The position numbers and the translations under genes are program-made. From Magnetospirillum fulvum (GTDB lineage: Bacteria; Pseudomonadota; Alphaproteobacteria; Rhodospirillales; Magnetospirillaceae): 64,000 bases of DNA. How positions within the stretch are numbered: the first letter of the stretch is position 1; each line of letters begins with the position of its first letter. Shown here one piece after another: positions 55,627 to 64,000 of this stretch. Location of the stretch: contig NZ_FNWO01000004.1 in NCBI RefSeq assembly GCF_900108475.1, forward strand, positions 186,001-250,000, given 5' to 3'. Under the pieces are notes generated by a model. The model was not told the origin of the DNA. It saw only the letters and a list, made by a program, of their open reading frames with translations, and did no database searches.

Positions 55627-56826
55627 ATGACCGCAGCGGCGCAAGTTCAAAACGCGGCCCGCCCCCAGGGGAGCGGGGGGCTCGCCGCCGTGATGGAGCA
55701 GGAGCGGCAGCCGAAACCGGTGCTGCACCCGTCGCCCGGTCTTGGCGCCTGGTTGAAAGAGATCGGCGGCTCGCTCGCCTTTTCCACCTACCAATCCTCG
55801 CGCCTGTTCTTCCTGTTCGCCGACGAGGATGGCGCGACGGTGGCGCAAGAGCGGATCGTCGGTTCGGCGATGGGGCTGGCCGTCAACGAGCGCGCGCTGT
55901 GGGTCAGCAACAAGGAGCAGATCTGGCGGTTCTCCAACGTCGGCTCTCTCACCATCAAGGACGAGCTTTGGCAAGCGGTCTACATGCCGCGCAAGGGCTA
56001 TTTCATCGGCCGCTGCGACACTCACGACATCGTTCCCGGCGGCATCTTCAAGGGACGGGGCTACGAACTGGCCTTCGTCAACACCGCCTTTAGCTGCATC
56101 GCCACGGTCGATCCCCATTACGGCTTCCGTCCGTTGTGGAAGCCCGATTTCATCACCGCTTTGTCGCCCGAGGACCGCTGCCATCTCAATGGAATGGGGG
56201 TCCAGGACGGCCAACTGGCCTATGTCACCCTGTGCGGCCGGTTCGACACCCCGATCGGTTGGAAAGCGGTCAAGAACGGCGGCGGCTGCGTCATCGACAT
56301 CCGCACCGACGAGGTGCTGTGCGCAACCGGGCTGTCGATGCCGCACAGCCCGCGCTGGCACCAGGGGCGGTTGTGGCTGCTCAATTCCGGCGATGGCGAT
56401 TTTGGCTATCTCGATAACGGGCGGTTCGTCCCGGTGGCGCTGTGCCCCGGTTTCGCGCGCGGGCTGTGTTTCATCGGCGATTACGCCGTGATCGGCCTGT
56501 CCAAACTGCGCGACAATTTCTTCTCGACCGGGATGGCCCTGAAATCGCGGCTGGAGGATTTGCACATCCCGCAGCGCGCCGGTCTGCTTGTCATCGACCT
56601 CCGCACCGGCCAGACTGTCCATTGGCTGACGATCGAAGGGGTGGTGACCGAATTGTACGACGTCGCCTTCTTGCCCGGTATTACCCGCCCCTACACGCCG
56701 GGATTCGCCGAGCCCCAGTTGCACCGGCGGGTCATTCACGCTCCCGAAGGGGAGTTCGTCTTTGCCCCGCCCCGGCCCCTGCCGGATTCCAAACCCGAGA
56801 CCCTGACCGAGGGGACACCGTCATGA
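55627..56826 (+). CDS. TIGR03032-family protein of the adhesin cluster
   Basis: The product is 399 residues. It has no signal peptide. A beta-propeller-like chain has recurring aromatic turns (LFFLFADEDG, ALWVSNKEQIWRF, YFIGRCDTHDIVPGGIF, ELAFVNTAFSCIATVD, and SPRWHQGRLWLLNSGDGDFGYL). These segments are the hallmark of the TIGR03032 family, whose function is unknown and which often stands beside large secreted repeat proteins. The stop overlaps the adhesin ATG (ATGA), so production is coupled. A role in adhesin maturation is conjecture. Confidence 0.85.
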   Translation: MTAAAQVQNAARPQGSGGLAAVMEQERQPKPVLHPSPGLGAWLKEIGGSLAFSTYQSSRLFFLFADEDGATVAQERIVGSAMGLAVNERALWVSNKEQIWRFSNVGSLTIKDELWQAVYMPRKGYFIGRCDTHDIVPGGIFKGRGYELAFVNTAFSCIATVDPHYGFRPLWKPDFITALSPEDRCHLNGMGVQDGQLAYVTLCGRFDTPIGWKAVKNGGGCVIDIRTDEVLCATGLSMPHSPRWHQGRLWLLNSGDGDFGYLDNGRFVPVALCPGFARGLCFIGDYAVIGLSKLRDNFFSTGMALKSRLEDLHIPQRAGLLVIDLRTGQTVHWLTIEGVVTELYDVAFLPGITRPYTPGFAEPQLHRRVIHAPEGEFVFAPPRPLPDSKPETLTEGTPS

Positions 56827-59800
56827 ACGTGATCGTCAAGGACAGCAAGCGCAAGCATGGTCTGGCCTCTCCGCTGATCATGGCTTTGGAACCGCGAATG
56901 ATGTTCGACGGTGCCGCCGCGTCCGACGCGGCGCATGCGGCCTCGGACTCGGCTCCCGCGGCGGAGGCCGCCGCCGCCGAAGCCGGGTCGGCCAGTGCCG
57001 CCGCGAGCGAGTCCTCCGATGCGTCCAAGACGAGCGAGGCAACGTCCAACACGGCCGGTTCGGATTCGGCGGCCGATCAGACTGCTGCGGCCAAGGAGGC
57101 CGACACGTCGAACGCGGCGAAGGAGGCGGCCTCGGCCGCCGGATCGTCGGCGCTGCCCTCGTTCGATGCGGTCAAGGAAGTGGTGATCGTCGATGGCACC
57201 GTCGATGATTGGCAGACCCTGGTGGCGGGGATCGATCCGTCGATTCCGGTGATCGTGCTGACCCCCGACGCCAACGGGCGGGGCGAATTGGCCGAACTGA
57301 CCGCGATTTTGTCGAAATTCCACGATCTCGACGAGATTCATCTGGTCACCGAGGGCAGCAGCAGCGGCGTCGTCATCCTGGGCTCCGAAGGGTTGTGGAG
57401 CGAGAATCTCGACTCGGTGTCCGCCTGTCTCGATGCGATTCGCGGCGCGCTGAAAGAGGGCGGCGAGTTGTCGCTGTACGGTTGCTCGATCGCGGCGACC
57501 GACGCGGGCAAGGCCTTTGTCGATTCCCTGGCCGCCAAACTCGGCAACGACATCACGGTCGGGGCCTCGACCGATTTGACCGGTCCCACCCGCCTCGACG
57601 GCGATTGGACGCTGGAATACACCACCGGGGTGATGGATACGGTGCTGCCCTTCACCTTGCAGGGGATGCAGGACTTTTCCCATTGCCTCGGCTGCAATTT
57701 CAACGGGACGCTCAACTCGGCGGGAGCGACGATCACGTCACAAAGCGGGACGGTTTTGCTGACCTCGCAGGCCTATGGCGGTTCGTACTACTGGTTTGTG
57801 ACCAACACGATTCACATGAACGGCCAGCAATTTGACGCCGGATATCAGACCGCCTACACGAACACAAACGATGGGGCGGCTAACACCGCTCTATTTGCCA
57901 TGGTTGCCGAGTGCGCCGACAATGTCGCTCCCAACAATACGGCGATTCCGACGGTCAGCGGCGGGACGACGGTCGGGACCGGTTTCACGGCGACGACCGG
58001 AACCTGGGCCGATGCCAATAGCGACCCGATCACCTATAGCGAGCAATGGCAGGTCGCCAACGATGCCTCGGGATCGGGGGTTGCCGTCATTAACGGCGCG
58101 AACGGCACCACCTTCACCCCCACTTCGGCGCAGGCGCATAAATATATCCGGGTGGTGGTCAGCGCCTCCGACGACCACAGCAACACCGCCACGGCGAACT
58201 CGGCCTGGGTTCTTGTCGCCGACAGTGCCCCGGTCAACTCGGCCCTGCCCGCGATCTCCGGCACCGCGACCGAGGGGCAGACTCTGACCACCAGCAACGG
58301 CACCTGGACCGATGCTGACGCCGATTCCCTCACCTATACACGGATATGGCAGCGCGCGTCCGACGCCAGCGGAACCGGTATGGCGACCATCGCCGGGGCG
58401 ACCGCGACCACCTACACCACCACCAACAGCGACGCCGGGTACTGGGTCCGCTCGGCGGTGACGGCCGCCGACGGTTATGGCGGTTCTGTGGTGGCCTATT
58501 CGGCCTGGACCTATGTCGCGGCGTTGCCGCCGTCGGTGTCGTCGATCGTCCGCGCCAGCGGGTCCGGTGCCACCAATGCCAGCCAGGTCAGCTATACCGT
58601 CACCTTCTCCCGGGCGGTAAGCGGAGTCGATGCCAACGACTTTACCGCGACGGCGGCGTCGGGAACGGTGGCCGGAACGGTGACCTCGGTCACCGGCAGC
58701 GGCACCACCTACACCGTCACCGTCGACAGCATCACCGGCGACGGCGCTCTCCGGCTCGATTTGAACAGTTCCGGCACCGGGATCACCGCCAATTCGGACA
58801 GTGCGGCGATTTCGGGCGGCTATACCGCCGGTGCGACCGTCACCTTCGACCATACCGCGCCGACGATCACCAACGTCACCCTGGACGGCATCGCCTACAA
58901 GATCGGCCAGACCCTGACGGCGACGATTACGGTGTCGAGCGATAGCGACAGCTACACGCTGGCTTCGGGCACGATCAACGGCCGGGCGCTCTCCAGCCTG
59001 GCCAGGATCAACGCCACCACCTATACCGCGACCTATACGGTTCAGGCTGGCGACACCGACGTCTTTTCCGGCAATCCCTCGGTTAGCATCGTCCTGACCG
59101 ATGCCGTCGGCAACAGCAACACCGCCTACACCACCGCGATTGCCACCGCGACGACGATCGACGCCCATGCCCCCACCGACATCGTCCTCTCCACGACCAC
59201 GGCGATTCTGACGGCGGGCTCGACGGTGAGCAGTCTGTCGGCGACCGACACCAACAGCGGGTCGGAGACCTTCACCTATGCCCTGGTGGCGGGCTATGGC
59301 AGCAACGACGCCGACAATTCCAGCTTCGTCATCAGCGGCAATAATCTGAATATCGGCCCGAACGCGCTGAATGTCGGAACCTACAAGATCTATGTCCGGG
59401 TGACCGATGCCGGTGGCAACGCCTATTACAAGGCGCTGGTGATCACCGCGGTCGATGCCCCAACGGTCAGTTCGATCACCCGTGTCGGTGGGTCCAGCCT
59501 GACCCAGGGGAGCAGCGGGCTCGATTTCACCGTCACTTTCAATCATGCGATCGACGGCCTCGATTCCAGCGATTTCACCGTCACCACCGGCGCCGGGGTG
59601 ACCGGAACCCCGGTGGTCACGGTGACCGCCGGGGCGGACGGATCGTCGAGCTATACCGTCCACGTCGCCGGGTTGTCGGGCGACGGCACCGTCCGGCTTG
59701 ATCTGAATTCCAGCGGGACCGGTATTGTCTCCCACTCCAACGGGACCACCGCGATCGTTTCCGGCTTCACTTCGGGCCAGACCTACACGCTTGACCACAC

Positions 59801-62800
59801 CCCGCCCGCGATCACCAACGTCACCCTGGACGGCAGCGCCTACAAGATCGGCCAGACCCTGACGGCGACGATCACGGTGTCGAGCGACAGCGACAGCTAC
59901 ACGCTGGCTTCGGGCACGATCAACGGCCGGGCGCTCTCCAGCCTGGCCAGGATCAACGCCACCACCTATACCGCGACCTATACGGTTCAGGCTGGCGACA
60001 CCGATATCATCGGCGGACATCCGGCGGTCAGCATCGTCCTGACCGACAGTGCGGGCAACAGCAACACCGCCTATACCTCCGCGATCGCCGCCGCGACGAC
60101 GATCGACACCTATCTTCCGACCGATATCGCCATCGCCGGGGCGGATACCGCCACCCACGCTTATTCCGGCCTCGCGTCGGAAACGGTCGTCGGCGCGCTG
60201 TCGGCCACCGATGCCAGCACCGGCGACAGCTTCACCTATACCCTGTCGGGGGCCGATGCCGCCAAGTTCGAGGTGGTGGGCGGTGCCCTGCGGGTGAAGA
60301 CCGGCCAGACCCTGGTCGCCTCGACCGTCTACAATGTGACGATTGAGGCGCAGGATCTGGGCGGCAACACCTATTCCAAGGCGTTCACCATCACCGGCGC
60401 GCCCGGCCCGACCGTCGCCGTCGGCGGCACCGCCGCCTATACCGAGCGGGGCACGGCGGTGACGCTGGAATCCGGGCTGACCCTGACCGCCAACGGGTCT
60501 GCGACGATGACCGGGGCGACGGTGACGATCTCGGCCGGAACGCTGGCGACCGGCGACACCCTGAATTGCGTCACCGCCGGCACCAACATCACCGCCAGCT
60601 ATTCGGGCGGGGTGCTGACTCTGAGCGGCAGCGACACCGTCGCCCATTATCAGGCGGTGCTGGATTCGGTGACCTTCGTCAACAGCGTCAACCACGACCC
60701 GACCGTAGCCAGCGCTACCCGCTCGATCAGCTGGCAGGTGCGCGATCAGTACGCCTTCGGGTCGGCGGCGACGACGACTTTGACCATTACCCCGGTCAAC
60801 GACGCGCCCAGCCTGTCGGCGACGGGGGCGACCCCGACTTATACCGAAGCCGGATCGGCGGTGGCGCTGTTCAGCGGATCGTCGATCAGCGTGATCGAAG
60901 GAGGGGGGCAGTCGATCACCCAGGTGGTGCTGACCGTCTCGGGGCTGGCCGACGGAGCCAACGAGAAACTGGTGATCGACGGTGTTGCCGTCGCGCTGAC
61001 CAACGGGACCAGCGGCACCACCGCGACCAACGCGATCGGCTATGCTGTGTCGGTGACGGGGAGCACCGCGACGGTGACCCTGTCCAAAACCGACAGTGCC
61101 GCCAACTGGCAGGGCTACGTCAACGGGCTGACCTATCAGGATATCGGCACCGGGGCGGGGATTACCGGAGGAAATCGGGTGGTGACGCTGACCAGCGTCA
61201 AGGATAGCGGCACCACCGCGAATGGCGGGGCCGATACCAGTGCGGTTTCGATCGCGGCTACGGTGAGCGTGGCGCGGCTCAACCATGCGCCCTCCCTCTC
61301 CGTCACCACCGCGACCCCGACCTTTACCGAAGGCGGCACGGCGGTGACTTTGTTCAGCGGCGCTTCGGTCGGGCTCGGCGTGGGCGACAGCGGGCAGGCG
61401 ATCCATGCCCTGACCTTCACGGTGTCGAACGTCAGCGACGGCAGCAGCGAAATCATCGTCGTCGATGGGCAGAACGTCGCCTTGACGGCGGGAACGACGA
61501 CGACGACCGCCAACAGCTTCGTCGTCGCCATCAGCGGCGCGGGCAGCACCAAGACGGTGACGATCACCCGCGGCGGCGATTTCACCGAGGCGCAGGCGCA
61601 GACCCTGGTCAACGGGCTGCAATACAAGAATCTCAGCCAGGCTCCGACGGTTGCGACCCGGGTGGTGACGCTGACCGGCATCCAAGATAGCGGCGGCGGG
61701 TCGGACAGCGCCACCCTGACCGCGCATTCCGACGTGACCCTGGTCGCGATCAATTCGGCCCCGACGCTGACGGCGACGGGGGCCAGCCCATCCTATACCG
61801 TGATCGGATCGACGGTTTCGCTGTTCAGCGGTGCCGCGCTCGGCACGGTCGAGACCGGGCAGAGCGTCACCGAAGTGAAGCTGACCGTCTCGGGTCTGGC
61901 CGATGGGGCCAGCGAGATTCTGGTGATCGACGGCGTCGAGATCGCGCTGACCAACGGCACCAGCGGCACCACCGCGACCAACACGATCGGCTATGCCGTG
62001 TCGGTGACGGGAACCGTCGCGACGGTGACCCTGACCAAGTCCGACAGTGCCGCCAACTGGCAGGGCTACGTCAACGGGCTGGGCTACAAGAACGGCTCCG
62101 CCGCGCTGCCGACCGGCAACCGGGTGGTGACGCTGACCCAGGTCAAGGATGATGGCGGGACCGCGAATGGCGGGGCCGATACCACCACTCTGTCCGTTGC
62201 GGCGACGGTGATCGGGCAGAGCCCGGCGGTAACGCCGACGCCGACGCCGATTCCGGTGGTGACGGTGGATCCGACACCTGACCCGACGCCCGATCCGACC
62301 CCCGATCCGACGCCGATCGACACGACGCCTGAACCGCCGCTGACGGTGGTGCGCGACGAGACGCCCGCGCCCAAGGTCGAGACGCCGGTGATCTTGCCGC
62401 GTGACTCGAACCCCTCCACCCCGGTTACGCCGGTGACGATCATTCCGGCGACCTTCACCGTCTCGACCGAGGGGTCGTTCGCGGTCGCGGTCGCGGCCAA
62501 GGCGGCGGGCGCGCCCGACGCCTTGGTGGTCAATTCGCCGATCCGGAATGCCGATTTCGCCCTCGGCCAGCGGATTTCGGTGACCATCCCGGCGGATTCC
62601 TTCGCCAGCACCAGGACGGATGCGGTCGTGACGCTGACGGCGACGCGGGCCGACGGGGCGGCGCTGCCGGGCTGGCTGGTGTTCAATCCGAAGACCGGGA
62701 CGTTCGAGGGAACCCCGCCGCCCGGTTTCAGGGGGGTGGTGACGGTCAAGATCATCGCCCGCGACAATGAAGGCCGTCAGGCGGTGCAGACCTTCCGGAT

Positions 62801-63065
62801 CGAGGTCGGTGTCGCGGGCGAGGGGCGTGCCCAGCCGGACGGCCAGGATGGCCAACGTCCCGGTGGCCAACGTCCCGGCGGCGAACGTCCCGGCGGCGGT
62901 GGCCGGACGGGGCAGACGGGCGGCGCTGGCGACCGTGTCGCGGCGGACAAGCCGGTGGGACGGCCGGGGCTGCTCGAACAATTGCACTCGATGAGCAAGG
63001 AAGGCCGTCTGGCCAAGCAAATCGCGGTGGTCGAAGGGCTGACACGCCTGAACAAGGTCGCGTAA
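56823..63065 (+). CDS. Giant DUF4347/cadherin-like secreted adhesin
   Basis: The product is 2080 residues from ATG 56823 (ATGA overlap). The N terminus has a basic start and ALEPRMMFDGA, the LEPR-type motif of large exported repeat proteins, then an Ala/Ser/Glu-rich stretch. DUF4347 spans about 117-275 (VVIVDGTVDDW, LYGCSIAATDAGKAFVDSL, GDWTLEYTTG), but the usual SHG is TEG here. Many Ig/cadherin-like repeats follow, two nearly identical (58866-59163, 59811-60108) and three with the TNGTSGTTATN-like pattern after 60816. A DPTPDPTP linker (62226-62343), a dystroglycan-type domain ending in PGWLVFNPKTGTFEGTPP, an RPGG-rich section and a basic helical tail complete it. It is probably exported by a type I system with the TolC protein encoded next. 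Confidence 0.88.
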   Translation: MNVIVKDSKRKHGLASPLIMALEPRMMFDGAAASDAAHAASDSAPAAEAAAAEAGSASAAASESSDASKTSEATSNTAGSDSAADQTAAAKEADTSNAAKEAASAAGSSALPSFDAVKEVVIVDGTVDDWQTLVAGIDPSIPVIVLTPDANGRGELAELTAILSKFHDLDEIHLVTEGSSSGVVILGSEGLWSENLDSVSACLDAIRGALKEGGELSLYGCSIAATDAGKAFVDSLAAKLGNDITVGASTDLTGPTRLDGDWTLEYTTGVMDTVLPFTLQGMQDFSHCLGCNFNGTLNSAGATITSQSGTVLLTSQAYGGSYYWFVTNTIHMNGQQFDAGYQTAYTNTNDGAANTALFAMVAECADNVAPNNTAIPTVSGGTTVGTGFTATTGTWADANSDPITYSEQWQVANDASGSGVAVINGANGTTFTPTSAQAHKYIRVVVSASDDHSNTATANSAWVLVADSAPVNSALPAISGTATEGQTLTTSNGTWTDADADSLTYTRIWQRASDASGTGMATIAGATATTYTTTNSDAGYWVRSAVTAADGYGGSVVAYSAWTYVAALPPSVSSIVRASGSGATNASQVSYTVTFSRAVSGVDANDFTATAASGTVAGTVTSVTGSGTTYTVTVDSITGDGALRLDLNSSGTGITANSDSAAISGGYTAGATVTFDHTAPTITNVTLDGIAYKIGQTLTATITVSSDSDSYTLASGTINGRALSSLARINATTYTATYTVQAGDTDVFSGNPSVSIVLTDAVGNSNTAYTTAIATATTIDAHAPTDIVLSTTTAILTAGSTVSSLSATDTNSGSETFTYALVAGYGSNDADNSSFVISGNNLNIGPNALNVGTYKIYVRVTDAGGNAYYKALVITAVDAPTVSSITRVGGSSLTQGSSGLDFTVTFNHAIDGLDSSDFTVTTGAGVTGTPVVTVTAGADGSSSYTVHVAGLSGDGTVRLDLNSSGTGIVSHSNGTTAIVSGFTSGQTYTLDHTPPAITNVTLDGSAYKIGQTLTATITVSSDSDSYTLASGTINGRALSSLARINATTYTATYTVQAGDTDIIGGHPAVSIVLTDSAGNSNTAYTSAIAAATTIDTYLPTDIAIAGADTATHAYSGLASETVVGALSATDASTGDSFTYTLSGADAAKFEVVGGALRVKTGQTLVASTVYNVTIEAQDLGGNTYSKAFTITGAPGPTVAVGGTAAYTERGTAVTLESGLTLTANGSATMTGATVTISAGTLATGDTLNCVTAGTNITASYSGGVLTLSGSDTVAHYQAVLDSVTFVNSVNHDPTVASATRSISWQVRDQYAFGSAATTTLTITPVNDAPSLSATGATPTYTEAGSAVALFSGSSISVIEGGGQSITQVVLTVSGLADGANEKLVIDGVAVALTNGTSGTTATNAIGYAVSVTGSTATVTLSKTDSAANWQGYVNGLTYQDIGTGAGITGGNRVVTLTSVKDSGTTANGGADTSAVSIAATVSVARLNHAPSLSVTTATPTFTEGGTAVTLFSGASVGLGVGDSGQAIHALTFTVSNVSDGSSEIIVVDGQNVALTAGTTTTTANSFVVAISGAGSTKTVTITRGGDFTEAQAQTLVNGLQYKNLSQAPTVATRVVTLTGIQDSGGGSDSATLTAHSDVTLVAINSAPTLTATGASPSYTVIGSTVSLFSGAALGTVETGQSVTEVKLTVSGLADGASEILVIDGVEIALTNGTSGTTATNTIGYAVSVTGTVATVTLTKSDSAANWQGYVNGLGYKNGSAALPTGNRVVTLTQVKDDGGTANGGADTTTLSVAATVIGQSPAVTPTPTPIPVVTVDPTPDPTPDPTPDPTPIDTTPEPPLTVVRDETPAPKVETPVILPRDSNPSTPVTPVTIIPATFTVSTEGSFAVAVAAKAAGAPDALVVNSPIRNADFALGQRISVTIPADSFASTRTDAVVTLTATRADGAALPGWLVFNPKTGTFEGTPPPGFRGVVTVKIIARDNEGRQAVQTFRIEVGVAGEGRAQPDGQDGQRPGGQRPGGERPGGGGRTGQTGGAGDRVAADKPVGRPGLLEQLHSMSKEGRLAKQIAVVEGLTRLNKVA
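58866..60108 (+). repeat. Pair of near-identical in-frame repeats in the adhesin gene
   Basis: 58866-59163 and 59811-60108 start with the same ATCACCAACGTCACCCTGGA, lie 945 bp (315 codons) apart, and are almost identical for the first 195 bases or so, then diverge moderately. They code for one Ig-like module each. Confidence 0.85.
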
Positions 63066-63094
63066 CGGTCTGTTTTATCCTGTGGCGGGAATGA

Positions 63095-63117
63095 TCCGGC
63101 ACCCGGGCGGTGCCGGA
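63095..63117 (+). other. Perfect 9-bp hairpin between adhesin and tolC-like genes
   Basis: TCCGGCACC (63095-63103) and GGTGCCGGA (63109-63117) pair around CGGGC. No T run follows; it may stabilise or separate the adhesin and transporter parts of one transcript. Confidence 0.6.
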
Positions 63118-63133
63118 CACGGAGGGGGAGAGT

Positions 63134-64000
63134 ATGGTGGTTTCCGTTTCGTTGGTAAAAAAGCTGATGGCATCGGTTTCCGTGGCGGTTCTGGTGTCTG
63201 CTTGCGCGCTGACGCCCGATCCCTTTACCGCCGAGGAATTGAACACTCAGGCAGCCAAAGACCGGGCCGAGATGTTCAAAGGCGGCGAGCCGCTGACGGG
63301 GCCGTTGACCGTATCCGACGCAATCGCCCGAGCGTTGAAATACAATCTCGACAAGCGGTCGAAGATGATGGAAGAGGCGCTGGCCCTGGGCCAGACCGAA
63401 ATCGACAGCTTCGACCTGCTGCCCAAGCTGATGGCCAATGCCGGTTATACCGAACGCTCCGAGCCCAATGCGACCCGGTCGCGCGATCTCTACACCCAAT
63501 CGACCTCGGCCGACGTCAACCCGACCTATTCCTCCGACCGGTTTCTAAAGACAGCCGATCTGACGATGTCGTGGAACATTTTGGATTTCGGCGTCACCTA
63601 CTTCACGGCGAAATCGAACGCCGACCGAGCGTTGATCGCGACCGAGCGCCGCCGCAAGACGGTTCACATCCTGGTGTCCGAGGTCCGCTTCGCCTTCTGG
63701 CGCGCCGCCGCCTATCAGGAATTGAAGGGCGACGTTGACCGCGCCGTCGCCGAGGCCCGTCAGGCCCTGGCCCGCGCCAAGACGGTCGAGCGGGAAAACC
63801 TCCGCGCCCCGGTCGAGTCGCTGCGCTATCAGAAATCGATGCTGGAGACCCTGCGTCAGTTGACTGCGATCCAGCAGGAATTGTCGACGGCGAAGGTCGA
63901 ACTGGCCGCGCTGATCAATTTGCCGCCGGGAACCGAACTGACGCTGGCGGTGCCCGAGACGCTGGAGGTGCCGAACTGGACCACCTCGCTCGAGCGGATG
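63134..64000 (+). CDS. TolC-family outer membrane efflux lipoprotein, 3' truncated
   Basis: The frame from ATG 63134 (GGAGGGGGAG upstream) is open to the window end; 289 codons are visible. It has a lipoprotein-type signal (VAVLVSAC, Cys near residue 24). The outer-membrane-factor pattern follows: LTVSDAIARALKYNLDKR, a beta segment (LMANAGYTERSE), then TMSWNILDFGVTYFTAKSNAD, and a long coiled coil with ELSTAKVELAALINLPPG. It would form the outer-membrane channel for the adjacent adhesin, with inner-membrane partners beyond the window. The family call is firm; the substrate is inferred from location. Confidence 0.9.
   Translation, partial: MVVSVSLVKKLMASVSVAVLVSACALTPDPFTAEELNTQAAKDRAEMFKGGEPLTGPLTVSDAIARALKYNLDKRSKMMEEALALGQTEIDSFDLLPKLMANAGYTERSEPNATRSRDLYTQSTSADVNPTYSSDRFLKTADLTMSWNILDFGVTYFTAKSNADRALIATERRRKTVHILVSEVRFAFWRAAAYQELKGDVDRAVAEARQALARAKTVERENLRAPVESLRYQKSMLETLRQLTAIQQELSTAKVELAALINLPPGTELTLAVPETLEVPNWTTSLERM

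Noticed and set aside
56442-56822. Upstream extension of the adhesin frame
   Set aside because: It lies within the TIGR03032-like gene in another frame; the ATGA overlap at 56823 is the natural start.
62226-62343. DPTP repeat considered as CRISPR-like or satellite DNA
   Set aside because: It is a short in-frame Pro/Thr/Asp linker with irregular units, normal for surface proteins.
57891-63020. 1709-codon - strand frame opposite the adhesin
   Set aside because: It is an Arg/Gly/Asp-rich shadow of a Thr/Ala/Gly-coding repeat gene; no start signal or domain.

Overview
The window reads as the chromosome of a GC-rich alphaproteobacterium, most likely a member of Rhodospirillales (Magnetospirillum/Phaeospirillum-like). 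The basis is a complete 14-gene nuo operon with separate nuoC and nuoD followed by birA-coaX-rnj, an Rrf2 regulator, an indolepyruvate:ferredoxin oxidoreductase, and an exosortase/PEP-CTERM system with PrsK/PrsR/PrsT. This placement is inferred from gene order and protein style; no database search was possible.

Region 1 (1-28.3 kb) is an exopolysaccharide and exosortase (PEP-CTERM type) locus. It starts with a truncated chain-length determinant, a CpsD-type kinase and an ExeA-like ATPase. A distinctly AT-rich block (about 2.95-6.85 kb) follows, holding a methyltransferase, a degenerate-looking stretch and an exosortase fused to an EpsI domain. Next come a pyruvyl-transferase-family gene and a glycosyltransferase on the + strand. 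A tightly overlapped - strand operon follows (GH5 glycosidase, acyltransferase, Wzy-like polymerase, acyltransferase, WecG-type transferase, GT4 transferase, Wzx flippase). Behind it lie prsR and prsK, a LuxR-type regulator, a double VPLPG-CTERM protein, an orphan receiver protein, the TPR lipoprotein prsT and a WcaJ-like initiating phosphotransferase. Together these suggest initiation, assembly, flipping, polymerisation and decoration (acetyl, possibly pyruvyl) of an exported polysaccharide, with exosortase-processed surface proteins under sigma-54/PrsR control.

Region 2 (28.3-35.4 kb) holds a single-domain receiver, iorB-iorA, a Pat-type protein acetyltransferase fused to a synthetase-like region lacking the expected catalytic His, and two unrecognised envelope proteins.

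Region 3 (35.4-53.1 kb) is housekeeping on the - strand: tRNA-Asp, nuoA through nuoN, birA, coaX and rnj, mostly with 4-bp or short overlaps.

Region 4 (53.1-64 kb) holds an Rrf2 regulator, a small lipoprotein and a repeat-containing protein of unknown function. It ends with an export-type cluster: a TIGR03032-like protein, a 2080-residue DUF4347/cadherin-like adhesin with a LEPR-type N terminus, and a TolC-family outer-membrane protein cut by the window end.

The most unusual items are the single ORF carrying two complete signal-domain-VPLPG-CTERM units, the inverted-repeat/sigma-54-like region that drives it and the divergent prsT operon, the AT-rich exosortase island, and the adhesin whose DUF4347 domain has lost its usual SHG histidine.
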